A DNA stretch of 64,000 nucleotides, from NCBI GenBank assembly GCA_006386115.1, contig VFIW01000063.1, positions 1-64,000 of the forward strand, given 5' to 3'. The translations under genes and the position numbers were made by a program. This document shows, one piece after another, positions 22,152-32,063 of the stretch (the first letter of the stretch is position 1; each line of letters begins with the position of its first letter). Under the pieces are notes generated by a model. That model did no database searches. It worked only from the letters and a program-made list of their open reading frames with translations, and had not been told where the DNA came from. This DNA is from Globisporangium splendens (Eukaryota; Oomycota; Peronosporomycetes; Pythiales; Pythiaceae).

Positions 22152-23483
22152 CTACGGAATAGCTTCGTACCGGATCCGGTTCTGGATGCGCATCAGCTTG
22201 ACGCAGCACAGGAACGCAACGGCGCAAAGCGCGATCGCAAGCAGGAAAATCGGCCGAAAACACTGCGCGCCGTAGCATTTCCGTACGCCATGCGCCTCTG
22301 AAGTACTTGTGCTTGTTGCGGATTGCTCGTAGAAATACGATGACAGCGGACTGAAAAAGAACGGATACCCGATACAATTGGCGACGCTGATGAGACCGTA
22401 GTTCTTCCCATAGTGTTTCAACCCGAACGCTTCTCGGATGATGACGGGGAACGTGCCAAACATCACGCCCTCGGACACGCCCGCCATGGTCACAGGCAGG
22501 ATCAGCCAACTCGCTGGCACCACGAGAAACGTGACAATCGTGATCGCGGTCATCCCCACCGAGATGGCTGCAAAGAACGCACGCGGGTACTCGTGCATCA
22601 TGTGGTCGGACACGGCGCCGGTCGCGAGCCGCGCGAGCGTGTTGCTGATCGAAAACGACGCGACCATGAGCGGCACTTGTTCCATGGGTCCGCGCAGCGA
22701 CTCCACGATGAACGAGACGTTCGACATCACAAACAGACACGCGCCGATGATGATCATGATTGCGAAGAAGAGGAGCCAGAAGCGCACATCCGTGAGCAGC
22801 GCCATGCCCGTCACGTCATTGTCTTCTTGCATATCGTGAGCGCGATCATCGGTCAGTACGCTACCAGCATTCGCGTCGACGATCTCGGAATCGCGTCGCT
22901 GGGACTCATTGCGGTGGAATACCAACCAGCCGAATGCGCACGCCACGATGAGGAAGCCACCCACGAACAGAAAGTACCCAGGCACATCGTTGTTGAACGC
23001 GCGATTGTAGATGAACGCAAACACCGCACCGCCGCAACTGTACGAAGACGTGAGAATCGCCATGATCTTGCCGCGGTTCGCTTCGCCAAAGAGTCCTTCG
23101 TTCGGCACAATGGACGCAAAGATGCAGAACGCACCTAACTGGCCGACAATCACGAGCGCAAACCCGAGCACCAACGGACTCAACGCGCTCGGATACTGCG
23201 TGAGCCCAATGTAGATCATCCAGTGGATCCAGAGCAAACCTGCGCCTGCGAGCGCAATGCTCTTGTACGCTCCGAGGCGATCGAAGAGGACGCCGGGGAG
23301 ATACGACATGTACGAGCCGAGCATCGCCATGGACGACACCGTCGCGATGCCCGCCTGCGAGTACTGCAGAAGGTCCTTGAGCTGCGCGTTCCAGGCGGAG
23401 AGCGCGTACAGCGAGCCGACGCCGATCATGACGACCACGCCCGCGAGCAGACTGCAGAGCCGCCGCATCTCGTAGCGCTGCAT
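22152..23483 (-). CDS. Major facilitator superfamily transporter 1 (nodulin-like/monocarboxylate type)
   Basis: Intronless, 443 aa from the first in-frame ATG (the frame is open upstream through a GTG only). About 12 transmembrane helices are split by a hydrophilic central loop (HRNESQRRDSEIVDAN...). Helix 1 has GVGSLYALSAWNAQLKDLL. The loop after helix 2 reads PGVLFDRLGAYKS, the MFS motif-A position, and a conserved NEGLFGEANRGKIMAI follows helix 4. These are features of the nodulin-like and oxalate/monocarboxylate MFS branches. Substrate unknown; probably plasma membrane. It is the downstream member of a tandem pair on the same strand. Confidence 0.88.
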   Translation of the reverse strand: MQRYEMRRLCSLLAGVVVMIGVGSLYALSAWNAQLKDLLQYSQAGIATVSSMAMLGSYMSYLPGVLFDRLGAYKSIALAGAGLLWIHWMIYIGLTQYPSALSPLVLGFALVIVGQLGAFCIFASIVPNEGLFGEANRGKIMAILTSSYSCGGAVFAFIYNRAFNNDVPGYFLFVGGFLIVACAFGWLVFHRNESQRRDSEIVDANAGSVLTDDRAHDMQEDNDVTGMALLTDVRFWLLFFAIMIIIGACLFVMSNVSFIVESLRGPMEQVPLMVASFSISNTLARLATGAVSDHMMHEYPRAFFAAISVGMTAITIVTFLVVPASWLILPVTMAGVSEGVMFGTFPVIIREAFGLKHYGKNYGLISVANCIGYPFFFSPLSSYFYEQSATSTSTSEAHGVRKCYGAQCFRPIFLLAIALCAVAFLCCVKLMRIQNRIRYEAIP

Positions 23484-23826
23484 CCTCGGCGCGCGCGGTG
23501 CTCGTGCTTCTTGTGTGATGTCCACCGTTTGGTTTGACTGTTGGCTGAGCCTCTATGACAGTTTCCGATCACAAGAATGATGGTCGTTTTGATGATCCAT
23601 CATTAGCTTTTCGGAGTGATTGTTAAACGAGGGAAAGAATCATTGGCTACAAATATGTGTTTTGGGGTGCAACTGGTTGAAATTGTTGTGAAACGTTTAT
23701 GACCCAAGAATTACTGAAGCAGCACATGGCAAATGGGTACAACCGATTGAACATGACACGACCTTAGACTAACAGATGCATTCCATTGTTTCTCTATGGG
23801 TTCACTCACTCATTTCCATCCATTCA
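23484..23826. other. Spacer between the tandem MFS genes
   Basis: 343 bp holding the promoter of MFS 1 and the 3' region of MFS 2. AT-richer than the coding DNA; no feature recognised. Confidence 0.5.
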
Positions 23827-25233
23827 TTAACGCAATGGCGCGTACTTTTGATGCGCAGCAAACTTGAGACTCGCTGCGAAGGCGACGCAACTGAGGCCCA
23901 CGACGAGCAGGAACACGGGGCGGAAGCACTGCGGACCAAAGCACTTCTCCACGCTGTCCACGGACGTGGACGACAGACGATAGAAGAACGAGCCGAGCGG
24001 GTTGTAGAACAGCGGGAAGCCGATCGCGTTCGCGACGCTCATCATGCCGAAGTTCTTGCCAAAGTGGCGCGCACCAAACGTCTCGCGCGTGAGTACGGGG
24101 AACGCCGCAAACATGACGCCGTCAGCGATGCCCGACATCGTGATCGGCACCACGAGGTACGCCGCGGGCAGCACCAGGAAGAGTGTGTGGATGCATGCGA
24201 CGAGGACGGACGCCAGACTCACAAAGTAGACACGTGGACATCGCGCTAGCACGTGGTCCGAGACGATGCCACCGACGAGCCGACCGCAGCAGTTGCCGAC
24301 CGAGAACAGCGCCACCATGATCGGCACCTGCTCCATTGGTCCGCCGAGGGATTCCACGATGAACGCAATGTTCGCCATCACGAAGAGCGACGAGCCCACG
24401 AGGATAAATACCGTCGAGAAGAGCAGCCAGAACCTGGAGTCCATGAGAAGCACTTTCCCAGTGATGTCAGCCGTGGAGTGCGCAATGGGACGAGGTTGGC
24501 CCTCTTCCAGTTTGTCTTCTGTTTCGTCGTCGTCATCATCATCGCTCTTGGGCGGCATAAACTCATCCATTGCCGACTTGTGGATTCCTTCTGTTGAGTC
24601 GCCTTCGTACGCTGGATCTCGATACAACGCGCACCATGAAAACAGGAACACGACGAGCATCAGCATGGCCATAAACTGGAAATACCCCGGCACGTTCTGA
24701 TCAAAGTAGAGGTTGTAGACCAGCGCAAAGAGCGCGCCACCAGCGCTGAACGCCGCAAGCTGCAGCGCCATGATCTTGCCACGATTCCTGTCGCCAAAGA
24801 GCCCTTCATTTGGACCAAGCGCAGCAAACACGCCGAAGTTCGTGGCTTGGCCCATAATCGCAAACGCGATCCCCACTCCCAATGGATGCATCAATCGCGG
24901 ATACTCGACGATCCCCGTGTATAGACCGAGGAAGATCGAGCACAGCAGGAGGGCACCCAGTAGCACGCTCTTGTGCGCGCCGATGTGGTCGAAGACGTAG
25001 CCAGGCGAGACAGAGAAGTACGCCCCGAAGGACGCCATGGAGCACACCATGGAGATCTCAGCCTGCGAGTAGTTGAGCTCCGCCTTGAGCTGCGCGTTCC
25101 ACGCCGAGATCGCGTGGTTGGAGCCCACAGCGATCATGAGCAGCACGCCCGCGGCCACGCTCCCATAGCGGCGAATGAGCTCCCGCTTGTCTTGTTGCTG
25201 CGCGTGCGGCGCTTGTCCATTCAGCGACGGCAT
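23827..25233 (-). CDS. Major facilitator superfamily transporter 2, tandem paralogue
   Basis: Intronless, 468 aa from the first in-frame ATG. It has the same layout as its neighbour: AVGSNHAISAWNAQLKAEL in helix 1, PGYVFDHIGAHKS at motif A, NEGLFGDRNRGKIMAL after helix 4, and matching second-half segments (MEQVPIMVALFSVGN versus MEQVPLMVASFSISN). The central loop is longer and highly acidic (a run of Asp/Glu around SDDDDDDETEDKLEEGQ). Similarity over the whole length indicates an old tandem duplication. Substrate unknown. Confidence 0.88.
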   Translation of the reverse strand: MPSLNGQAPHAQQQDKRELIRRYGSVAAGVLLMIAVGSNHAISAWNAQLKAELNYSQAEISMVCSMASFGAYFSVSPGYVFDHIGAHKSVLLGALLLCSIFLGLYTGIVEYPRLMHPLGVGIAFAIMGQATNFGVFAALGPNEGLFGDRNRGKIMALQLAAFSAGGALFALVYNLYFDQNVPGYFQFMAMLMLVVFLFSWCALYRDPAYEGDSTEGIHKSAMDEFMPPKSDDDDDDETEDKLEEGQPRPIAHSTADITGKVLLMDSRFWLLFSTVFILVGSSLFVMANIAFIVESLGGPMEQVPIMVALFSVGNCCGRLVGGIVSDHVLARCPRVYFVSLASVLVACIHTLFLVLPAAYLVVPITMSGIADGVMFAAFPVLTRETFGARHFGKNFGMMSVANAIGFPLFYNPLGSFFYRLSSTSVDSVEKCFGPQCFRPVFLLVVGLSCVAFAASLKFAAHQKYAPLR

Positions 25234-26723
25234 CAATACTGCAGTTGCTGCCTGCAGCAGCGAAGGTGGCAAATGGATCAGAGGGGCATTTTGAGGCGAG
25301 TTGGCGAATTTTGGCTGCTATCGACTTTTGTAGTCCAGGTAGTCCTACCATGAATGGTGTAGCCCACCTTATGCTTGCGCATGAAGACGCTTGCAATTGG
25401 TCCACCGTCACATGTGTTTTTGAGGCACTCTCCCTTGCATCTCAGTCATCATCACTCCTGACTGAAGTCTGCACCGTGTGCAGCTCTTACTTTAGCTTCA
25501 AAGACCTGCCTGTGGGTGCTTCTACTTTCTCTGGGCGTATGTCTTGCCGTGTTGTACACTGCATTGCTGTTGCATACATTTTTATAGTGTGGTGCAGCGC
25601 ATGCATCTACTGTATGTCCTCGCACACTTGCTCGACGCATTGTGATACGCTGGACAGTGTTACTCGCAAGTGGCGCATTGCAAAAGTCGCACGCTCGTAG
25701 GGTAATCATACAGTACGCCCACAGGGTATTCATTCAGCACCTGTTGCTCACAAGGTGTGCTTGCTTCTTCGTAGGCCTTTTCTTCTTGCTCGGATCTTTT
25801 CATATCCCAGAGTGGCACGGTCCTCTGACACCACGCAGCGCAGCCGTGACAGCATCATCTGGGGGCGTTGACTCCCAATTGGCACATGCAAACTCGCACA
25901 CAGAACCACAATGGGGAGAAGCATGCGAAACACATGCGTCAAGTTGTGATTTGGCATGGCTGCCTGGTTGATTTGCACTGATCGACATGATGATAGTTTA
26001 TTTGCAATAGGGTAACAATTAGGCATCTTGCACTGAGATAAGAGCGTCGACCCAGCCGATGTGATTGATCCCTATCCCTGTCGAAGCTCTTTGACTGCTC
26101 GACTTTGAACGCGCGCAAATGATAAAGAGGTTTTTACAACTGCATCACTTTCGCTATTGTAAACTCGGACTTTGGCGGATCAATTCACATCGTTTGTAGG
26201 TTTTCATGTCCATACCATGCGTCTCTGATGTGCTAAATAGTACGTACATCTCCTTCTAGCATGCGGTATGAGCGCGTAATACATCGTTCGTGCAGTTTCT
26301 CTGCACATTTTAGCCCAGAGAGTTGGCTCTGCAAGGCGACTCCAACAATGCCTTTCTAATTTCCATAACCCCTGTATAAAGAGACTTTTCAGCCGACTTT
26401 GCGAATGCAAACAGCATGGACCTCTTGCTGACTCGATTCGTTATCGCAGGTCGAGAAAGAGCCTCTCGTACAGAAAAAGGTCACTCGTGCTCCCCCTCCC
26501 TTTGGCGCTGTCTCTCCGGCACTTCCTCATTTCCGCAGCCTGGCGCAATCGTCGTGCCTGCAGTACTGTAAAAGCCCAGATCAGAGACCCGCCCCATTGA
26601 GTATACAAACTCCAAGTCAAACGCGGCGATTGTGCTTTCGAAAAAGAAGGAAACGCGCATTCCATTCATTCATTCGTTGAACCACAGGTGTGCGGCAATT
26701 CCCCCGCATCATCCATATTCATT
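25234..26723. other. Intergenic, 1.5 kb, no gene seen
   Basis: Divergent region between MFS 2 (minus) and glycoprotein C (plus). The frames here are short, lack family signatures, and are AT-richer than genes. Nothing else is supported. Confidence 0.5.
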
Positions 26724-26736
26724 CATTCAGCACTTT
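26724..26736 (+). promoter_or_regulatory. Initiator-like element of glycoprotein C
   Basis: CATTCAGCACTTT matches 11 of 13 positions of the oomycete initiator and ends 5 nt before the ATG at 26742, implying a very short 5' leader. Confidence 0.4.
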
Positions 26737-26741
26737 GCCGC

Positions 26742-28686
26742 ATGGTGGTGCGGAGAGGCGGCGCGGCGCGTGTGGCGCTCCTGATCTTCTTGTTGGCGGC
26801 CAGTATGGTGGCCAGCGTCAGCGCGGCCGGCACGGCTCCGTCGCTCTACGGTACGTAGTGATGACTGTATGCGAGTGCCACTCTATATGGGAATATGGGA
26901 ATGCATGTGTGTACGTGTGGGCTGGTTTGATAACCGCACGCTCTCTATATGAATGCGCGAATGGGCTGGTTTGTTCCCGACGAGTTTCTTTCTGCGTGCA
27001 TAATACGGCTGAATGCGGTTTGTGCTTACTCGGTGCATGTGCTTGTATGCGACGACAGATTATTTGTATGACGGCAAGACGACGTATTGCTACTGGGTGG
27101 ACCAGGGCATGGACATCCAGAACCTCGACTTCGCGTACGTGCGCGTGCAGGGCGAGGGGGGCGAGTGTCCGCTGACGATGACGATCTCGCAGTCGACGAC
27201 GGGCACGCAGGCCGTGGCGCTCCAGGATATCGAGTTCGTGTTCACGGCGACGCTCAATTTGGGCGACAACGTGTTTGATCTCCATGCGCTGACCACGAGT
27301 GTGCCAGACCCGGTCACAGGGCTGCCAGTCCAGATCGGCCACGCGAACGTGCACACGTGCTCGCGCACGACGGTGTGCGACGTGTTCCGCACCGGGTCGT
27401 CGCGCAAGATCACGACGCAGGAGACGTCGAACTTCACGGGCAATTCGGCGACGTTCCACCAGAAACTGGCCTTCGACCGCGCCGGCGACTACAACGTGTT
27501 TGCGCACATTATTCTGCCGCCGGCGAACCCGCTGAACGCGAGTTACCACTTCATCACGTTCACGACGTCGACGATCGCGTCGGCGGACTCGGCGACTACG
27601 AGTTCGTCGAGCAGCTCGTCGAGTGCGCTCGTGATCGGACTCATTGTCGGTGGCGTCATCCTCGTGTTGCTGCTTGTGCTTGGGATCTTGTTTTGTAAAC
27701 GCAGGAGAGCGCCGAACGCGGGCGACATCGACATGTTTCGAAGCAGCGGAGGAGCGTTCGTGCCGACGCTCACGACAAAGAACCATTCGAAAATGGACTG
27801 GAATCCCGAGCCCGAGTTCCAATGGAAGGACACGTACGGGAGTGCTGCTGCGCACTCTCGCGGTGCCTCGGAATTCCATCAGCCGCCTGGTCTAAGCGCC
27901 AGCGCGCTCGCGTTCCATGAACGGATGAGCAGCCGACAACCGCAGCCAAAGACAGCGTCTTCGTCGGGGTCTGTCCCGAACCGCGCGTCGTCGCCGAGGA
28001 TGTATGGAAATGACGGGTTCAACAGCCCGGTCGCGAACGTACAGGTCCTGCAGCAGCGATCCCAGGGAATCCACCAACCTCATGTGATGAGCGGCGGTGA
28101 TCCTTATTCCGCATACGGCAACCCAGACTACCGCAACCAAGAAGTCGACAATTTCCGGATCCCGAGTGCGATCATTAAATCCTTTGAGAGCGACAACTCC
28201 ATGGGCACGTCGCTTGGGTTCAACACCGAGTCGCACTATGCGCCATATCGTCGACCTGCTTCGAACAGTTATGACGACCGAGAGTCCGACTTGTCGTCGA
28301 TTCATGCTGACGACTACGATGGATACGACCGCCATCGTTCGCATACTGGAGGAGACGCGGCGCTGCAGACGCTGGACGAAGGCCGTCTTTCCGATATTTC
28401 GATGGCGACAGTGGATTTCACGCTGCACCGACCACAACCACCGCGCGCAATTCCCTCCTATCATCCACAATCAACAATAAGCAGCCAGGGAACAGTCAAC
28501 TTTGGCGCTACGAATCGATCCTCAGAGGTGTTTGACTTCCATGATTCGCGGTTCCGTGAGACGGGCTCGCTGAAGTCGGACTCGTCCATGTTGATGCCAT
28601 CCTCGTCGTCTTCTGCGCAAAAGCGAACAGGAGAACCACCTCGTGACGGCCGAACTCTCTCCGATGGCGAAATGTACGAGTTTTAA
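26742..28686 (+). CDS. Glycoprotein C: single-pass membrane protein, paralogue of A and B
   Basis: Exons 26742-26850 and 27059-28686 (phase-1 intron, 208 nt), 578 aa. Exon 1 is a signal peptide (ARVALLIFLLAASMVASV). Exon 2 begins with DYLYDGKTTYCYW. The ectodomain has the family cysteines (TTYC, GEC, VHTC...VCDVF) and the segment FAHIILPPAN. A Ser-rich stalk precedes the transmembrane helix (ALVIGLIVGGVILVLLLVLG) and the basic stop CKRRR. The cytosolic tail, about 350 residues, is the longest of the three. It is Ser/Tyr/Asp/His rich and ends EMYEF. Type I topology is inferred; function unknown. Confidence 0.82.
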
Positions 28687-29346
28687 GCTCCTGGGTGCAT
28701 GCAACTATGCTATGGCGAGTGATTTTGCTCTGGACGGTCAGATGAAACACATCAAGACCAAGGTGAAAACTGGTGATCTATGTGTGCGGTTGACTTTCTT
28801 CCGCGAAAGCCGCGGCGAAGAAGAGGTGTATGTGTGAGTGGCGTTGCGTCAAGTGTGCGTAAGTCAGCCTCTCGCCTCTGTCTGCATTCCTCGCCTCGCT
28901 TGCCCCTCGCTCTCTTGCTTGTGCTGAAGGCGCTTAGTGACGAAGAAGAATGCAGGAAGGTGTTATTTAAAATCCTATGAAGAAAATAAAAGTCTAGCGT
29001 TGTGATCCTTCTACCTCCTTGCGGTACATTTTGTGCATGTACAATCTTGGCTTGAGCGAGGCAGGTGAATTGTTTATGCTTTGTTAAGAATAGCCAACCA
29101 CATCCGCATTGAGAGCAAGAATGGAATTTGTCGCTACGACCGAGCTATTTGCAGTCTCTCAACTATGTGGCGGAGTGCGTCAGCCACAAAACCACAAGAG
29201 TCGAATGCCAGCAGTGCGTGAGCTTATCCACACTCGCTTGTGAGGTACGCATATTCATTGTGCCGTCGAATAGTCAGTGCTCGGCGCATCAGTTCATCGA
29301 TAAAAGTTTGTTGCGCGTCTGTTGTAGTCTTCTGCCAGGTGGTCTC
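28687..29346. other. Intergenic before the acidic protein gene
   Basis: 660 bp. The frame of the next gene is open from 29128 but contains no ATG before 29347, so this part is treated as leader or promoter. Nothing else is seen. Confidence 0.45.
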
Positions 29347-31984
29347 ATGAGTGGCAGACCGATTGATCAAATTGATGCAAATGGCGCAGCAGATTGGACT
29401 ACGCAACGAGTGTCAACTTTACGGACAGATAACGTCGTCGTATCCGAAAATGAAGAAACCCGATCAACAGCGGAAGACTCATCTTCGCTAGTAAATGCAA
29501 ACAGCGTCAACGATAGAGCTCTGCAAAAAGATACCGATGAACGAGATGTCTCAGATTCCCAGGAGCCTCCAGCGTTCAGTTGTCGGCGGTGGTATCGCCT
29601 CACGGGGAAATCCATCAAGCCCGACGATGTGTTGACGCACATTCTCCCAACAATGCGGCTCCCGCCATCCACTGCACCAGTGAAGCCACCAAAGCAAACG
29701 ACAAGAACGTGGGGACTGTTTGCTTCGCGATCCCAGTACGACGGACCATTTCAGGCGCGGCATTTGATGTACCAGCGCATTCCTCTTTTGGCGTCTCCTT
29801 TGCCTAAACCAACGAGCAAGTGGCAACACATCGGTCAATGGGACTCATCGACGAGGAAGCATCTAGTAAACACTGTATACGCGAAAAGCAGCAGATCGCT
29901 GGCCATGAAGAACCGCAAGGCACAAGCAAAAGACGCAATGAGAGACCACATCTACTTGCCTGCAGTCCGCAAGACTCGGAGCATGTTTCGCAGTCCTCGA
30001 GTTAGCACCACGATGAATCCGCCTCCACAGGAACCAACACATATCGACAATGGAGACCACGAGGAAGCAAACACAATCCCATTTGCGAGAACGATGGCTG
30101 CTGTTCCAGTCGGCTGCAATCTGCTCTCCACGCAGCTCCATGCGCTTCAGCAAGAGTTAGCGGCTCTAGAGGAATCCCACGACGAGAACTCGGTTCTCGG
30201 TGGAAGTCCTGTGTGGTGCCCTCAACCACCACCCCGAGTTGCTTCGAATGCTTCGTACCGCTCGACTCGTTTGTTCGTAAAGCCTCAGCGACCGACGGAG
30301 TCCTCAGATGAAGCATTGGCGACAGATGAGAGTGTCAGGATCTCCCGATCCGAGAACAATAAGTATGGAATATTCACCGATCTTGAAGAAGTTGGCATGA
30401 AGAGAGGCACAAGCAGCCTCGAGACGCAAATCCTTGACCTACTAGAAGGATATGGCAGCGAAAGTTACAAGTGCGAGCAGCACCAAGTTCCCACCAACCT
30501 GGACGAAGCTGGCAGTGCGAGCAGTCTCGAGTCACATATCTTTGGGTTGCTAGAAGGATGTGATGGCGAGAGTACCAACAGCGAGCAGCACCAGCTTTCC
30601 AACGACCTTAGCGGCGTTTGCAGCAATTTCCGATCAGATTACGACCCTGATTTCATTTCTGATGATGACGACCTCGCACTGTTGCGAGAATGCCAAACAC
30701 CAGACAGTTCCAATGAACACGATGAATGCAATCAGAATAATTTGTCATCTCCAAGTGCAGAAGAGGAGCGACTTTCTACTGGGCAGCATGAAGGCACAGA
30801 ATGGGAATTGGAATGTGATGTAAGGGATGATTTTGAGCAAGCAGATGGTGTCAGCACACCTAGTACGGATGCCGGTATTTCGCCAGAATCTAGTGAGGAT
30901 GGTGATGCTGGTTCCAGAGACGAAAGATGTCTGCAAGATCCAACGATTTGCAGCATCTCTGCAACAGAATGTCAAGCTGGAGACGATCTGGACACGAATG
31001 TACGCTGCGATTCTGAAGAAAACAGCATTTTTATGTTAGAGAAGGTGGACAACCACACTATTCCTGCACCGACCAGCAAAAGCCTTGATGACTTACAGTC
31101 TGAGATTATCGCAGACGCCGTCTCATTTGAGCTGCAAGAACTGAGCAAACCAAGTTCCTCTGTGGCTGGCGATCTGATCGTTGATGTGCCCATTGTGTTG
31201 GATGAGGGTGCGGCGCAGCAAGTAAGCTCCGACTCTTCCAGTATTTTATACCCTGCCAACTGCGACGAGACCACAGCAGTAATCCGAGATAGTGTTGCTT
31301 TGCTAAACCCATCGTGTGGAGAGGAGCATTCGTTAGAGGGCAAATCATCGACGCCAACAAAATGTGCGGAATCGATAGCAGTCGAAATCTCTCATCCCGT
31401 TCCAGTGGAAAGCAACAAAACATCAAATATTACTACGGTAAATCAATCTTTCGGATCAGCTGGTGCTGAACTGCTCGACATCAGCACGCATGATGATATG
31501 TCTCCACCCGTAGATATTGTCGTTCGGGAGAGCAGCAACTTTGTGGCAAACACTGTCCCAGTTTCGAACGATACGTCGTCTGACCCTGCGTTTTTCAACG
31601 ATGGCGTTATGGTTTCAATGAACGAGCAAGAAGAGCGCAAATTTGTCGGTGGCGATTCAGAATTACAACCTCAGGACTTCCGCGAAGACTTAGAAGCGTG
31701 CGAAGCCCGATGAGTCTCCGCCTCCTGTTTCACTGCCAAGCGATGCTGCCAGTGAGAATAGGAGTGCGTCAATATCTGATGAGGAAGGTTCAGTCGACGC
31801 CAATTTGCAGAATCTTGGGTCTTCATCGCTACTCGATGCAGATTCAACTATAGGCGGTGTCGCCGTGCCGACTGAATTGAATGCCAGTGAGCAAGTATCC
31901 TTGCAAGTGAGTGAGTATGAAGCGGATTTTGAGGATGGCGAAGATGAAGAAGACCAAGAATTTTACGAGTTTGAGGATGAGTGA
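29347..31984 (+). CDS. Acidic, mostly disordered protein with a reading-frame break near its end
   Basis: From ATG 29347 the frame runs to a stop at 31711-31713 (788 aa). Coding-like acidic sequence then continues in another frame to TGA 31982-31984, ending FEDGEDEEDQEFYEFEDE. The frames are joined either by a 43-nt intron (31698-31740, donor GTGCGA, acceptor CCAAG), giving 864 aa, or by a one-base indel. The N-terminal third is basic with motifs such as YDGPFQARHLMYQRIPLL; the rest is Ser/Asp/Glu rich with an internal repeat. No domain recognised and no membrane segment. Its 3' end is 79 bp from the next gene on the same strand. Confidence 0.65.
30373..30598 (+). repeat. In-frame duplicated segment, two units of about 38 codons
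   Basis: The protein reads TDLEEVG...SSLETQILDLLEG...EQHQ and then TNLDEAG...SSLESHIFGLLEG...EQHQ, a tandem duplication inside the acidic protein. Each unit contains a potential short amphipathic helix (ILDLLEG / IFGLLEG) in otherwise disordered sequence. Confidence 0.75.
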
Positions 31985-32063
31985 CGAAAGAAATGGATAC
32001 CACAACTGAAATAGCATCAAAGCATCCGACTGTTGAACTAGTTTCGTGCGCTTGTGTCTTTTC

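Noticed and set aside
26818..27879. 353-codon minus-strand frame over glycoprotein C
   Set aside because: Arg/His-rich shadow of the strongly GC-biased plus-strand gene, which has a signal peptide, transmembrane helix and clear paralogues.
12602..28686. Glycoproteins A-C as a mobile-element cargo or viral surface protein
   Set aside because: They have introns at a conserved position and host-like codon use, and no terminal repeats, integrase or transposase lie nearby.
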